NCBI RefSeq assembly: GCF_041714655.1
Contig: NZ_CP168219.1
Span: 2,666,001 to 2,730,000 of the forward strand
Direction: 5' to 3'
DNA length: 64,000 nucleotides
Origin: Pseudoroseicyclus_A sp041714655
Lineage (GTDB): Bacteria > Pseudomonadota > Alphaproteobacteria > Rhodobacterales > Rhodobacteraceae
Shown here: one piece after another, positions 17,886 to 26,037 of the stretch
Position numbering within the stretch: position 1 is the stretch's first letter
How the letters are laid out: the number at the start of each line of letters is the position of its first letter
Notes under the pieces: model-generated
Seen by the model: the letters and a program-made list of their open reading frames with translations, nothing else
What the model was told of the DNA's origin: nothing
Database searches by the model: none
Program-made: the position numbers and the translations under genes

Positions 17886-19270
17886 GAGCGGCGTCTCTCC
17901 CGGATGAAGGCTTTGAGGGTGCCGAGGTCGTCCGCCATCGGCGTCACCGTTTCCGGCCGGTCATACAGGTCCGCCATCTGGCTGGGAAGGGGCGGGCGGA
18001 GGCCGATGGCCTTCTCCACCGCGTCGGGGAACTTGGCCGGATGGGCGGTGGCGAGGGTGATCATGGGGTTCCGCCCGAGGTGATCCTCGGCGACGTGATA
18101 GGCCACGGCCGAATGCGGGCAGAGCACCTCGCCGGTGAGGAGCTGCGCCCGGAAGATCGCCTGCAGCGTCTCGTCTTCGCTGGCGCGGCCCGAGGCGAAG
18201 CGCTCCTTGAGGAAGCCCCAGGCCCCCTGCCCCAGCGCATAGCCGCCCTCGTTGGCGAGCCCCTCCATGGCCGCGGTGACGGCGGTGCCGTCGCCGTCAT
18301 AGGCCTCGAAGAGCACGCGCTCGAAATTCGACGACACCTGGATGTCCATCGAGGGCGAATGCGAGGGCACCACGCCCTCGCGCCGCTGCTCGCCGGTGGC
18401 GAGGGTGCGGTGGAGGATGTCGTTCTGGTTTGTGGCGATGACGAGCTTGCCGACGGGCAGCCCCATGCGCCGGGCGATATGGCCCGCGAAGATATCGCCG
18501 AAATTCCCGGTGGGGACGGTGAAGTCCACCGCGCGATGGGGCGCGCCGAGCGTCGTGGCGGAGGTGAAGTAATAGACGACCTGCGCGAGGACCCGCGCCC
18601 AGTTGATCGAGTTCACCCCGGCGAGGCCCACCTCGTCGCGGAAGGCGTGGTCGTTGAAAAGGTCCTTCAGCCGGCCCTGACAGGTGTCGAAATCGCCTTC
18701 GAGCGCGATGGCATGGACGTTGTCGGCCCCGGCGGTGGTCATCTGCCGGCGTTGCACCTCTGACACCCGGCCCTCGGGGAAGAGGATGAACACATCGACA
18801 TTGGCGAGGCCCTTGAAGGCCTCGATGGCCGCCGAGCCGGTATCGCCGGAGGTGGCGCCGACGATGGTGATCCTTTTACCCGAGCGCGCCAGCGAGGCCT
18901 GCATGAGCTGGCCGATGAGCTGCATGGCGAAGTCCTTGAAGGCCAGCGTCGGCCCGTGGAACAGCTCGAGGAGGAAGTGTTTCGGCCCGAGCTGCTTCAC
19001 CGGCGCGCGGGCGGCATGGGCGAATTCGCCATAGGCCGCCGCGATGAGCCGGATGAGCTCGCCCTTGGTGAAGGCGTCGCCCACGAAGGGAGAGATGACC
19101 CTCAGCGCCACCTCCTCATAGGGCTGGCCAGCGAGCGCCGCGATCTCGCTCTCGCTGAACTGGGGCACCTCTTCGGGCACGTAGAGGCCGCCGTCGCGGG
19201 CGAGGCCGGTCAGCATCGTCTCCTCGAAGCCGAGGGCGGGGGCGCGGCCGCGGGTAGAGATGTAGCGCAT
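17882..19270 (-). CDS. thrC: Threonine synthase
   Basis: A 462-residue pyridoxal-phosphate enzyme that converts O-phosphohomoserine to threonine. The N-terminus (MRYISTRGRAPALGFEETMLTGLARDGGLYVPE) is the long threonine-synthase type. The PLP-lysine motif LAFKDFAMQ lies near residue 110 and the phosphate-binding SGDTGSAA segment near 145. It lies 6 bases downstream of the SURF1 gene and overlaps the M16 peptidase start, so amino-acid synthesis is placed in the same transcription unit as cytochrome oxidase assembly. Confidence 0.96.
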   Translation of the reverse strand: MRYISTRGRAPALGFEETMLTGLARDGGLYVPEEVPQFSESEIAALAGQPYEEVALRVISPFVGDAFTKGELIRLIAAAYGEFAHAARAPVKQLGPKHFLLELFHGPTLAFKDFAMQLIGQLMQASLARSGKRITIVGATSGDTGSAAIEAFKGLANVDVFILFPEGRVSEVQRRQMTTAGADNVHAIALEGDFDTCQGRLKDLFNDHAFRDEVGLAGVNSINWARVLAQVVYYFTSATTLGAPHRAVDFTVPTGNFGDIFAGHIARRMGLPVGKLVIATNQNDILHRTLATGEQRREGVVPSHSPSMDIQVSSNFERVLFEAYDGDGTAVTAAMEGLANEGGYALGQGAWGFLKERFASGRASEDETLQAIFRAQLLTGEVLCPHSAVAYHVAEDHLGRNPMITLATAHPAKFPDAVEKAIGLRPPLPSQMADLYDRPETVTPMADDLGTLKAFIRERRRS

Positions 19271-19276
19271 GGGGCG

Positions 19277-19921
19277 TCAGTCCTTGGATCGAAGGGTGCG
19301 GCGGATGAGATACACGCTCATGCCCGCCCAGACGAGGGCAATCCCGAACCACTGGATCGCATAGCCCAGATGGTTGTTGGCAATCCCCTCGGTCGTGACC
19401 GGCAGAGGGGCGACGAAGGTGAGGGGCGGCGCGACCTCGCGCGCGACGACGAAGACCGGCCCGGTGCCGAGCACTTCTGCCATGCCCTCGGGGCTGCGGG
19501 CGGCCCAGGGGTTCTGGACCATGGGCGCCGGCGTGCCCTTGCCGACCGGCGTGTCGAGATTGCCGGCGATGGTCAGCGGCCCCTCCGGCAGCGCCGCGGC
19601 GGCGCCCATGGGCGCGAGGCCGAGGTCGACCATGATGCGGCGGCCCTCCTCCGTCTGCACCGCGACGACAAGATCCTCCTCGCTGCCGGAATAGATGAAG
19701 CGCAGCGGGTCGCCCTCGATCCGGCCGGTGAGTGTGACGGGGGTATAGTCGGGGGCGCCCAGCGCCGCCTCAAGCGCCAGCGGCTCCGCGGCGATGCGGG
19801 CCTCGATCTCGGCGAGGATGGCCTCCTTCCACTCCAGGCGGCGCAGCTGCCAGAGCCCGAGCGAGACCAGGACGGCACAGCCGACGATACCGAAGATCAG
19901 CGGAACGAGGATGCGGCGCAT
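19277..19921 (-). CDS. SURF1 family cytochrome c oxidase assembly protein
   Basis: A 214-residue inner-membrane protein with the SURF1 layout: an N-terminal helix (ILVPLIFGIVGCAVLVSLGLWQLRRLEWK), a periplasmic loop containing VTLTGRI and MVDLGLAP, and a C-terminal helix (NNHLGYAIQWFGIALVWAGMSVYLI). SURF1 (Shy1) helps place haem a into subunit I of aa3 oxidase. The start at 19921 (MRRILVPLIFG) is used because the open frame upstream enters the ctaE-SURF1 spacer and antisense of ctaE. It is preceded by a hairpin with a T-run, so expression may be lower than that of the structural genes upstream. Confidence 0.92.
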   Translation of the reverse strand: MRRILVPLIFGIVGCAVLVSLGLWQLRRLEWKEAILAEIEARIAAEPLALEAALGAPDYTPVTLTGRIEGDPLRFIYSGSEEDLVVAVQTEEGRRIMVDLGLAPMGAAAALPEGPLTIAGNLDTPVGKGTPAPMVQNPWAARSPEGMAEVLGTGPVFVVAREVAPPLTFVAPLPVTTEGIANNHLGYAIQWFGIALVWAGMSVYLIRRTLRSKD

Positions 19922-19933
19922 CGGCCCTCCCGG

Positions 19934-19975
19934 AAAAAGCGAGGGGCGCGCGAAGGCCCTGCCCCCGCGCGCCCC
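19934..19975 (-). terminator. Hairpin with T-run between ctaE and the SURF1 gene
   Basis: On the minus strand a 10-base stem (GGGGCGCGCG and CGCGCGCCCC, arms 19966-19975 and 19943-19952, loop of 13) is followed 4 bases later by TTTTT (19934-19938). This has the form of an intrinsic terminator placed inside an otherwise co-directional gene run, so it could partly end transcription after subunit III. Confidence 0.6.
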
Positions 19976-19994
19976 GCTAGCTGTCAGGCCGGTG

Positions 19995-20798
19995 TCAGCC
20001 GCCCCAGATGTAGACGGCGCAGAACAGGAACAGCCAGACCACATCGACGAAGTGCCAGTACCATTCGGCCGCCTCGAAGCCGACATGGTTCTCCGGCGTG
20101 AAATGGCCGCGATAGGCGCGGAACAGGCAGACGGCGAGGAAGATCGTGCCGATCACCACGTGGAAGCCGTGGAAGCCCGTCGCCATGAAGAAGGTCGCCC
20201 CGTAGATATTGCCGGAGAAGCCGAAGGCGGCGTGGCTGTATTCGTAGATCTGGAAGGCGGTGAAGAGCATGCCGAGAAGCACGGCGAGCCAGAGCCCGGC
20301 CTTCAGGTCCTTGCGGTTGTTCTCATGCGTCAGCGCATGGTGGGCCCAGGTGGCCGCGGCGCCGGAGCACAGGAGCACGAGCGTGTTGATCAGCGGCAGG
20401 TGCCAGGGGTCGAAGGTCTCGATCCCCGCCGGCGGCCACTGGCCATCGACCATCGGGCTCTCGGGGCCCATCGGGTAGAGGGCGTTCTTGAAGAAGACCC
20501 AGAACCAGGCCGAGAAGAACATGACCTCGGACATGATGAAGAGGATGAAGCCGTAGCGCAGGCCGATGCGCACGACGGGCGTGTAATCCACCCCGCTCTC
20601 GCCCTCGGCCACCGTGTCGGACCACCAGGCATACATGGTGTAGAGCACACCCACGAAGCCGATGAGGAACATGTAGGGGCCCGAGTCATGCATCCACAGG
20701 ACGGCGCCGAAGAGCATGACGAAGGCCGAGACCGCCCCGGTCAGCGGCCAGATGGACGGGTTCAGGATGTGGTAATCATGGTTCTTGGCATGGGCCAT
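19995..20798 (-). CDS. ctaE: Cytochrome c oxidase subunit III
   Basis: A 267-residue protein with seven membrane segments and typical subunit III blocks: MAHAKNHDYHILNPSIWPL at the start, MFFSAWFWVFF, the WPPAGIETFDPWHLPLINT loop, FMATGFHGFHVVIGTIFL, and the C-terminal YWHFVDVVWLFLFCAVYIWG. It is the third core subunit of the aa3-type terminal oxidase in the inner membrane. It follows ctaG by 24 bases. Subunit I (ctaD) is not in the window, which is usual for this group, where ctaD is encoded elsewhere. Confidence 0.97.
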   Translation of the reverse strand: MAHAKNHDYHILNPSIWPLTGAVSAFVMLFGAVLWMHDSGPYMFLIGFVGVLYTMYAWWSDTVAEGESGVDYTPVVRIGLRYGFILFIMSEVMFFSAWFWVFFKNALYPMGPESPMVDGQWPPAGIETFDPWHLPLINTLVLLCSGAAATWAHHALTHENNRKDLKAGLWLAVLLGMLFTAFQIYEYSHAAFGFSGNIYGATFFMATGFHGFHVVIGTIFLAVCLFRAYRGHFTPENHVGFEAAEWYWHFVDVVWLFLFCAVYIWGG

Positions 20799-20822
20799 TG
20801 TCGCCGTCCCTCGGGTGGTTCT

Positions 20823-21428
20823 TCAATAGGTGTCTATGGCGCCTTCAAGAGGGGCTGTCAAAGCCCCCGGCTGGGCTTGCGGGGCCAGGGAGGCATACTC
20901 CTCCGGCAGGTCGATCTCGTAGAAGGTATAGCCTAGGGTGATCGTCGTCGTGCCGCTCGCGTCGCGGTCGCGGGTGATCTCCGGGTCGACGAAGAACGAC
21001 ACGGGCATCATCACCGTCTCGCCCGGCTGGAGCACCTGCTCGGTGAAGCAGAAGCACTCGATCTTGTCGAAATAGCCGCCCGCCTCGTAGGGCGTGACGT
21101 TGTAGGCCGCCTGGCCGGCCACCGGCCGGTCGGTCGGGTTCGACGCCTCGAAGAAGGCCAGGGCCGTCTCGCCGATGCGCACTTCCATCTCCCGCTGGGC
21201 GGGGCGGAAGGTCCAGGGCATGTCGCGGTCGAGCGAGGCGTCGAAGCGGATGGTCATGGTGCGGTCGAGGATCTCGTCCGAGCCGGCGGTTGCCACGCCG
21301 GTCTCGCCGCCGAAGCCGGTGACGCGGCAGAACCACGAGTAGAACGGGACGGCGGCGAAGGAAAAGCCGACCATGACGATGGCGACGCCGACGAGGCTGA
21401 GGGCCATCTTTCCGGGGGTCATCTTCAT
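20823..21428 (-). CDS. ctaG: Cytochrome c oxidase assembly protein CtaG (Cox11)
   Basis: A 201-residue copper chaperone with one N-terminal membrane helix (MALSLVGVAIVMVGFSFAAVPFYSWFCRVTGFGG) and a periplasmic immunoglobulin-like domain. The copper-binding motif IECFCFTEQ, with its Cys-x-Cys pair, is intact near residue 130. Cox11 delivers copper to the CuB site of subunit I. ATG at 21428 overlaps the stop of the preceding small gene by 4 bases. Longer in-frame starts would cover that gene and are rejected. Confidence 0.95.
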   Translation of the reverse strand: MKMTPGKMALSLVGVAIVMVGFSFAAVPFYSWFCRVTGFGGETGVATAGSDEILDRTMTIRFDASLDRDMPWTFRPAQREMEVRIGETALAFFEASNPTDRPVAGQAAYNVTPYEAGGYFDKIECFCFTEQVLQPGETVMMPVSFFVDPEITRDRDASGTTTITLGYTFYEIDLPEEYASLAPQAQPGALTAPLEGAIDTY

Positions 21429-21634
21429 TGGCGCGCGCCCTCCTCCTCCTGTGGGACCAGCGCCGGATTGGCGACATGGTCGAAGCTCTCGAAGGCCCGG
21501 GCATCGCCGAGCCGCGTCACCTTCACCACGGTCAGCCCGAAGACCAGCCCGACGAAGGCGATGAGGATGATGAGCAGCCCCCAGTTCCGCCCGGAGCGGC
21601 GGCGGTGAAGCTCGTGTTCGACGCGGATGGCCAT
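21425..21634 (-). CDS. Small single-helix membrane protein in the cytochrome oxidase assembly operon (CoxF-like)
   Basis: A 69-residue protein: a basic N-terminus (RVEHELHRRRSGRNW), one hydrophobic helix at about residues 19-40 (LLIILIAFVGLVFGLTVV) and a short acidic tail. Both ends overlap neighbours: ATG shares one base with the ctaB stop, and the stop overlaps the ctaG start by 4 bases. Rhodobacterales have a small protein at this position that is sometimes named CoxF; the assignment rests on place and topology. Its function is not known. A role in oxidase assembly is inferred from context. Confidence 0.85.
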   Translation of the reverse strand: MAIRVEHELHRRRSGRNWGLLIILIAFVGLVFGLTVVKVTRLGDARAFESFDHVANPALVPQEEEGARQ

Positions 21635-22569
21635 CAGGACCCCCAGAAGGCGCTGAGCGCCGATTGTGCAAGAAGGGCGCCGAAATGGCCGAAGAGATAC
21701 CAGAGCGACACCATGAAGACCCGCTTCTCGGTGGCGTAGCTGTCCGCCTCCGCCTCCGCCTCGCTCCGGCGCGCGATGGCGAGGACGCCGAGCGCGAACC
21801 AGATGTCGAGCGCCAGCGCCGCGGCGAGGTAGATCCAGCCGCCGATGGAGGTGAAGCCAATCCCGAGCGAGACGGCGACGAGCGGCAGCGTATAGGCGAG
21901 GATCTGGCGGCGGGTGGCGGCGCGGCCATGCGTCTCGGTCAGCATCGGCACGCCGGCATCGCCGTAGTCGGACTTCACGAAGAGCGCCAGCGCCCAGAAA
22001 TGCGGCGGCGTCCACATGAAGATGAGAAGGAACATCAGCACCGATTCGAGGCTCACCCCGCCCGTCACCACCGCCCAGCCGATCATCGGCGGGAAGGCCC
22101 CGGCGGCGCCGCCGATGACGATGTTCTGCGGCGTGCGCCGCTTCAGGATCATCGAATAGATGACCGCATAGAAGAAGATCGTGAAGGCGAGGAGCCCCGC
22201 GGCCAGCAGGTTCGTCGCCAGCCAGAGCAGCACCACGGCGAAGCCCGAGAGCGCCAGCCCGAGGCCCAGCGCCTCTTCCCGGCGGACGCGGCCGCCCGGG
22301 ATGGGGCGCGAGCGGGTGCGGCGCATCTTGATGTCGATGTCGCTGTCCCACCACATGTTCAGCGCGCCCGAGGCGCCAGCGCCGACCGCGATGCACAGGA
22401 CCGCCACGAAGGCGATGTAGGGATGCACGCCGCCCGGCGCGACAAGCAGCCCGACCAGCGCCGTGAAGACGACGAGCGACATCACCCGCGGCTTCAGCAG
22501 CTGGAAGTAGTCGCCGAGCCCGGCTTCCGCCGGGACGGCAGCACCCTCGGTGAGGCTGGCATCCTGCAT
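21634..22569 (-). CDS. ctaB: Protohaem IX farnesyltransferase (haem O synthase)
   Basis: A 311-residue UbiA-family prenyltransferase with about nine membrane segments. The first metal-pyrophosphate motif NMWWDSDID followed by KMRRTRSRPIP lies near residues 80-100, and a second aspartate region (VKSDYGDAGVPML) lies near 205. It converts haem B to haem O on the way to haem A of the aa3 oxidase. It lies between ctaC (53 bases upstream) and the small membrane gene, in the usual ctaC-ctaB-ctaG-ctaE order. Confidence 0.96.
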   Translation of the reverse strand: MQDASLTEGAAVPAEAGLGDYFQLLKPRVMSLVVFTALVGLLVAPGGVHPYIAFVAVLCIAVGAGASGALNMWWDSDIDIKMRRTRSRPIPGGRVRREEALGLGLALSGFAVVLLWLATNLLAAGLLAFTIFFYAVIYSMILKRRTPQNIVIGGAAGAFPPMIGWAVVTGGVSLESVLMFLLIFMWTPPHFWALALFVKSDYGDAGVPMLTETHGRAATRRQILAYTLPLVAVSLGIGFTSIGGWIYLAAALALDIWFALGVLAIARRSEAEAEADSYATEKRVFMVSLWYLFGHFGALLAQSALSAFWGS

Positions 22570-22622
22570 GTCGTCTCTACCCTTGTCGGCGCCGCGGAGG
22601 GCCGCGGCGCTCCCGCCGGTCC

Positions 22623-23510
22623 TCAGACCGGGAACTCGTCCTGCGCCATGGCGAGCCAGGCGTCATACGTCTGCCGGTCGACGACCTTCACGACGATCGG
22701 CATATAGGCGTGATCCTTGCCGCAGAGCTCGGAGCACTGGCCGAAATACACGCCGGGGCGCTCGGCCCGGAACCACAATTGCGCGAGCCGGCCGGGCACC
22801 GCGTCCTGCTTCACGCCGAAGGCCGGCATGGCCCAGGAGTGGATCACGTCGGCGCCGGTGACGGTCATCACCACGGTGGCGCCGAGCGGCACGACGACGG
22901 CATTGTCGGCCGCGAGGCGGAAGTCATCGTCGGAATAGCCGTAGGAGGCGAGATCGGCCGAGACCTCCTCCGTCAGCGCGCCATTGCCGGAGCCGATCAT
23001 GAAGGCGTCGAAATAGACGCCGTCGTCGACATATTCATAGCCCCAGTACCACTGGTAGCCGGTGACCTTGATGTGGATGTCGCCGTCCGGGATCGTTTGC
23101 TGCTTGAAGAGCACCGGCAGCGAGAAGGAGCCGATGAAGACGAGGATGACGATGGGCACGATCGTCCAGGCCACCTCGAGCGGCGAGTTATGCGTGAAGC
23201 GCTTCGGCTCGGGGTGCATCCGGCGGTTGTAGCGGACGATCACGAAGGCCAGGAGCAGCAGCACGAAGACCACGATGCCGGAGATGATCCACAGCAGCAT
23301 CGTGTCGAGCCAGTGAATGTCGCGGGCGAGCTCGGTCGCGGCCGGCTGGAAGCCGATGGCGCGGTCTTCGGGGTGCCCGACGACGGGCAGGCCGGAGAGC
23401 AGCTCCTGCATCTCGGCGCTCTGCGCGGCGGCCTGGCCGGCCACGACAAGGCCGGTGACGGCGGTGGCGAAAGCGGCGAGCCCGCGACGGATGAGACTGG
23501 AACCTTGCAT
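22623..23510 (-). CDS. ctaC: Cytochrome c oxidase subunit II
   Basis: A 295-residue protein with a signal sequence (LAAFATAVTGLVVAGQAAAQ), two membrane helices (LLWIISGIVVFVLLLLAFVIV and VAWTIVPIVILVFIGSFSLPV) and a periplasmic cupredoxin domain. The CuA centre residues are present: HSWAMPAFG supplies the first histidine, and GQCSELCGKDHAYMP supplies both cysteines, the second histidine and the methionine. The aromatic electron-entry patch GYQWYWGYEY is present. No haem-binding CxxCH follows, so it is a caa3-negative, plain aa3 subunit. ATG at 23510 begins a clear signal peptide. Confidence 0.97.
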   Translation of the reverse strand: MQGSSLIRRGLAAFATAVTGLVVAGQAAAQSAEMQELLSGLPVVGHPEDRAIGFQPAATELARDIHWLDTMLLWIISGIVVFVLLLLAFVIVRYNRRMHPEPKRFTHNSPLEVAWTIVPIVILVFIGSFSLPVLFKQQTIPDGDIHIKVTGYQWYWGYEYVDDGVYFDAFMIGSGNGALTEEVSADLASYGYSDDDFRLAADNAVVVPLGATVVMTVTGADVIHSWAMPAFGVKQDAVPGRLAQLWFRAERPGVYFGQCSELCGKDHAYMPIVVKVVDRQTYDAWLAMAQDEFPV

Positions 23511-23599
23511 CTTGTCCCCTGGGGTTCTGGCGCTCGCGCGCGGGTGGTGATGCGCTGCCGGCGGGCCCTCCGGGGGTCGGCCGATTGCGGTTTGGCGCT

Positions 23600-23628
23600 C
23601 TATACCCATATCCTTGCGGTCAGAACAA
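23600..23628 (-). promoter_or_regulatory. Candidate promoter for ctaC and the oxidase operon
   Basis: On the minus strand TTGTTC (23623-23628) and GTATAG (23600-23605) are 17 bases apart, about 90 bases before the ctaC start. Spacing is ideal for a housekeeping sigma factor. The site lies in the divergent gap shared with tldD. Confidence 0.45.
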
Positions 23629-23703
23629 GAAGGGCGACCGGCAATTATGCCGCCCCAGAAGATGCCGCCCGGCCCGGCCCCGGGCCCCGATGAGGAGAGC
23701 CCC

Positions 23704-25116
23704 ATGTCCGACGCCCCCTTCCGCCCCTTCGAGACGCTGATCGGCGAGGCCGAGGCGCTCGCCCGCCTGCGCGAGGCCGTGGCCGGCGCCGATGATGGCG
23801 AGCTCTTCCTCGAGCGCCGCTCCACCGAGGCGCTCGGCTTCGACGACGGGCGCCTCAAGACGGCGAATTTCGATGCGACGGAGGGGTTCGGCCTGCGCGC
23901 CGTGCGCGGCGACGTGGCGGGATATGCCCATTCGACCGAGATCTCCGAGCGGGCGCTGGCCCGGGCCGTCGCCACGGCGCGGCTGGCCGTGGGCGACGGC
24001 GGCGGCACCATGGCGCCGCCCCCCGCCGCCACCAACCGCAAGCTCTACGGCGACGAGAACCCGATCACCGGCGCGAGCTTCGGGCTGAAGGTCGACCTCC
24101 TCCGCGAGATCGACGCCTATGCCCGCGAGCGTGATTCCCGCGTCGTGCAGGTCTCCGCCTCCATGGCCGCCAGCCATCAGGAGGTGGTGATCCTGCGGCC
24201 CGAGGGCCATGCGGTCTCCGACATCCGGCCCATGGCGCGGCTGAACGTGCAGGTGATCGTGGAAGAGAACGGCCGCCGCGAGAGCGGCCATTCGGGCGGC
24301 GGCGGGCGGCACGGGATCCAGCTCCTGATGGCGCCGGACGCCTGGAAGCCGCATGTCGACGAGGCGCTCCGCATCGCGCTCGTCAACCTCGGGGCCGAGG
24401 CGGCGCCGGCGGGCGTCCTCGACGTGCTCCTCGGGCCGGGCTGGCCGGGGATCCTCCTCCACGAGGCCGTCGGCCACGGGCTGGAGGGCGATTTCAACCG
24501 CAAGGGCTCCTCCGCCTTCGCCGGGCTCATGGGGCAGGAGGTCGCCGCGAAGGGCGTGACCGTGCTCGACGACGGCACCATCGAGGGCCGCCGCGGCTCG
24601 CTGACCGTCGATGACGAGGGCACGCCCTCGGGCAAGAACGTCCTCATCGAGGACGGACGGCTCGTCGGCTACATGCAGGATCGCCAGAACGCCCGGCTGA
24701 TGGGCGTGGCGCCGACCGGCAACGGCCGCCGCGAGAGCTTCGCCCACATCCCCATGCCGCGGATGACCAACACCTACATGCTCGCCGGCGATTCGGAGCC
24801 CGGGGCGCTGCTCGGCGACCTGAAAGACGGCATCTGGGCGGTGGGATTCGGCGGCGGACAGGTGGACATCACCTCCGGCAAGTTCGTCTTTTCCTGCACC
24901 GAGGCCTATCGGGTGAAGAACGGCAAGAAGGGCGCCGCCATCAAGGGCGCGACGCTGATCGGCGACGGCGCGACGGCCCTGAAGCAGATTCGCGGCATCG
25001 GCAACGACCTCGCGCTCGACCCCGGCATCGGCAATTGCGGCAAGGCCGGGCAATGGGTGCCGGTGGGCGTCGGCCAGCCGTCCCTGCTGATCGGGGGGTT
25101 GACGGTGGGGGGCTAG
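23704..25116 (+). CDS. tldD: Metalloprotease TldD
   Basis: A 470-residue member of the TldD/PmbA family. The zinc motif HEAVGHGLEGD, with HExxxH, lies near residues 255-265, and the family blocks DGTIEGRRGSLTVDDEGTPSGKNVLIEDG and RMTNTYM are intact. TldD acts with PmbA (TldE) to degrade unfolded peptides and process modified peptides; pmbA is not in this window. ATG at 23704 is preceded by GAGGAGAG at good spacing, so a 30-residue extension upstream is rejected. It is divergent from ctaC and 47 bases before a compositionally different nuclease gene. Confidence 0.95.
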   Translation: MSDAPFRPFETLIGEAEALARLREAVAGADDGELFLERRSTEALGFDDGRLKTANFDATEGFGLRAVRGDVAGYAHSTEISERALARAVATARLAVGDGGGTMAPPPAATNRKLYGDENPITGASFGLKVDLLREIDAYARERDSRVVQVSASMAASHQEVVILRPEGHAVSDIRPMARLNVQVIVEENGRRESGHSGGGGRHGIQLLMAPDAWKPHVDEALRIALVNLGAEAAPAGVLDVLLGPGWPGILLHEAVGHGLEGDFNRKGSSAFAGLMGQEVAAKGVTVLDDGTIEGRRGSLTVDDEGTPSGKNVLIEDGRLVGYMQDRQNARLMGVAPTGNGRRESFAHIPMPRMTNTYMLAGDSEPGALLGDLKDGIWAVGFGGGQVDITSGKFVFSCTEAYRVKNGKKGAAIKGATLIGDGATALKQIRGIGNDLALDPGIGNCGKAGQWVPVGVGQPSLLIGGLTVGG

Positions 25117-25163
25117 CGTCCGGCACGAAAAGCTCAGATAGATTTTTATCCAAGAGGTCTTTG

Positions 25164-25913
25164 ATGCATTTGAGTTATCCTCACTGGCTCGCGCAGGCAG
25201 TTCCTTCCCGAAGCACTGCTCAGACCAAGCTCAGCGACCTGCGAAGAGTCGAGGCGCACTACGGCGACCTGGACGAGCACTTCGACAAGGACGAGTTGCA
25301 AGGCATCGCTGACGAGCTCACCTACAGTGCCGACGATGCGAGGCTCGGTCGACCGAACCCCTCACGGTTGGAGATCAATGGCGACCTCCGTAGCAGTCTC
25401 TCCTCCTACAAATCTGCCGTTACAAAATACATTCGCTTCCGACAGGAAGTAGAGATCGAGAGTGCCAGGGGCACCTTGGTAGAAGAGGGTCTGGCCTCTC
25501 CTGATCGGGCAATGGAGCCGGGGCAGACCTTTTCCCTCGAGCGCGACCTGCAGGCGGCGCTTCGGCGAGACATCACCCAGCTCGAACCCGGGCTGACCAT
25601 CATCGACGGCGGGGCGGAACGGAGTGTTGCGTCAGGCCGCATCGACATTCTCGCCCAAGATACGGAAGGCCGCACAGTGGTGATCGAACTCAAGGCGGTG
25701 AAGGCGACGCGCGACTCGCTGGCGCAGCTTATGGCCTACATGGGCGATCTGGTCGACGACGAGAATCACAGCAACATTCGCGGATTTCTCGTCGCGCCGG
25801 ACTTCGATGCAAAGACCATCTCCGCCAGTCGCGTTGTCCCGACAATAGCACTGCGCGCCTACAGCTTTTCGTTCAAGTTCACCGAGATAGGGACGCCGGC
25901 CCTCCCGTCTTGA
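25164..25913 (+). CDS. NucS/DUF91-like PD-(D/E)XK nuclease with a helical N-terminal module
   Basis: A 249-residue protein. Residues 125-200 show the NucS/EndoMS-type nuclease core: Glu126, SGRIDIL with Asp161, VVIELK with Glu175 and Lys177, and QLMAYM with Gln188 and Tyr192. Residues 1-95 are helical and charged, ending SSYKSAVTKYIRF, a kind of module often fused to restriction-type nucleases. NucS enzymes cut branched or mismatched DNA, but this is not a canonical full NucS, so mismatch repair, DNA uptake and defence are all open. Base use is unlike its neighbours (28 G+C in the 60 bases at 25141-25200). It stands alone between tldD and dprA. The start has AGAGG upstream. Confidence 0.75.
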   Translation: MHLSYPHWLAQAVPSRSTAQTKLSDLRRVEAHYGDLDEHFDKDELQGIADELTYSADDARLGRPNPSRLEINGDLRSSLSSYKSAVTKYIRFRQEVEIESARGTLVEEGLASPDRAMEPGQTFSLERDLQAALRRDITQLEPGLTIIDGGAERSVASGRIDILAQDTEGRTVVIELKAVKATRDSLAQLMAYMGDLVDDENHSNIRGFLVAPDFDAKTISASRVVPTIALRAYSFSFKFTEIGTPALPS

Positions 25914-26037
25914 AGCGACAAGGGCGCCGGACGATGAAGTTCAGACGCCCCGAGATCTGAGAAAAACAATTTGATTCAATTCATCACTCGTTAACCTCGT
26001 GACCCTAATCCTTGTCTTGCAACAGGACGAGGTCAGG

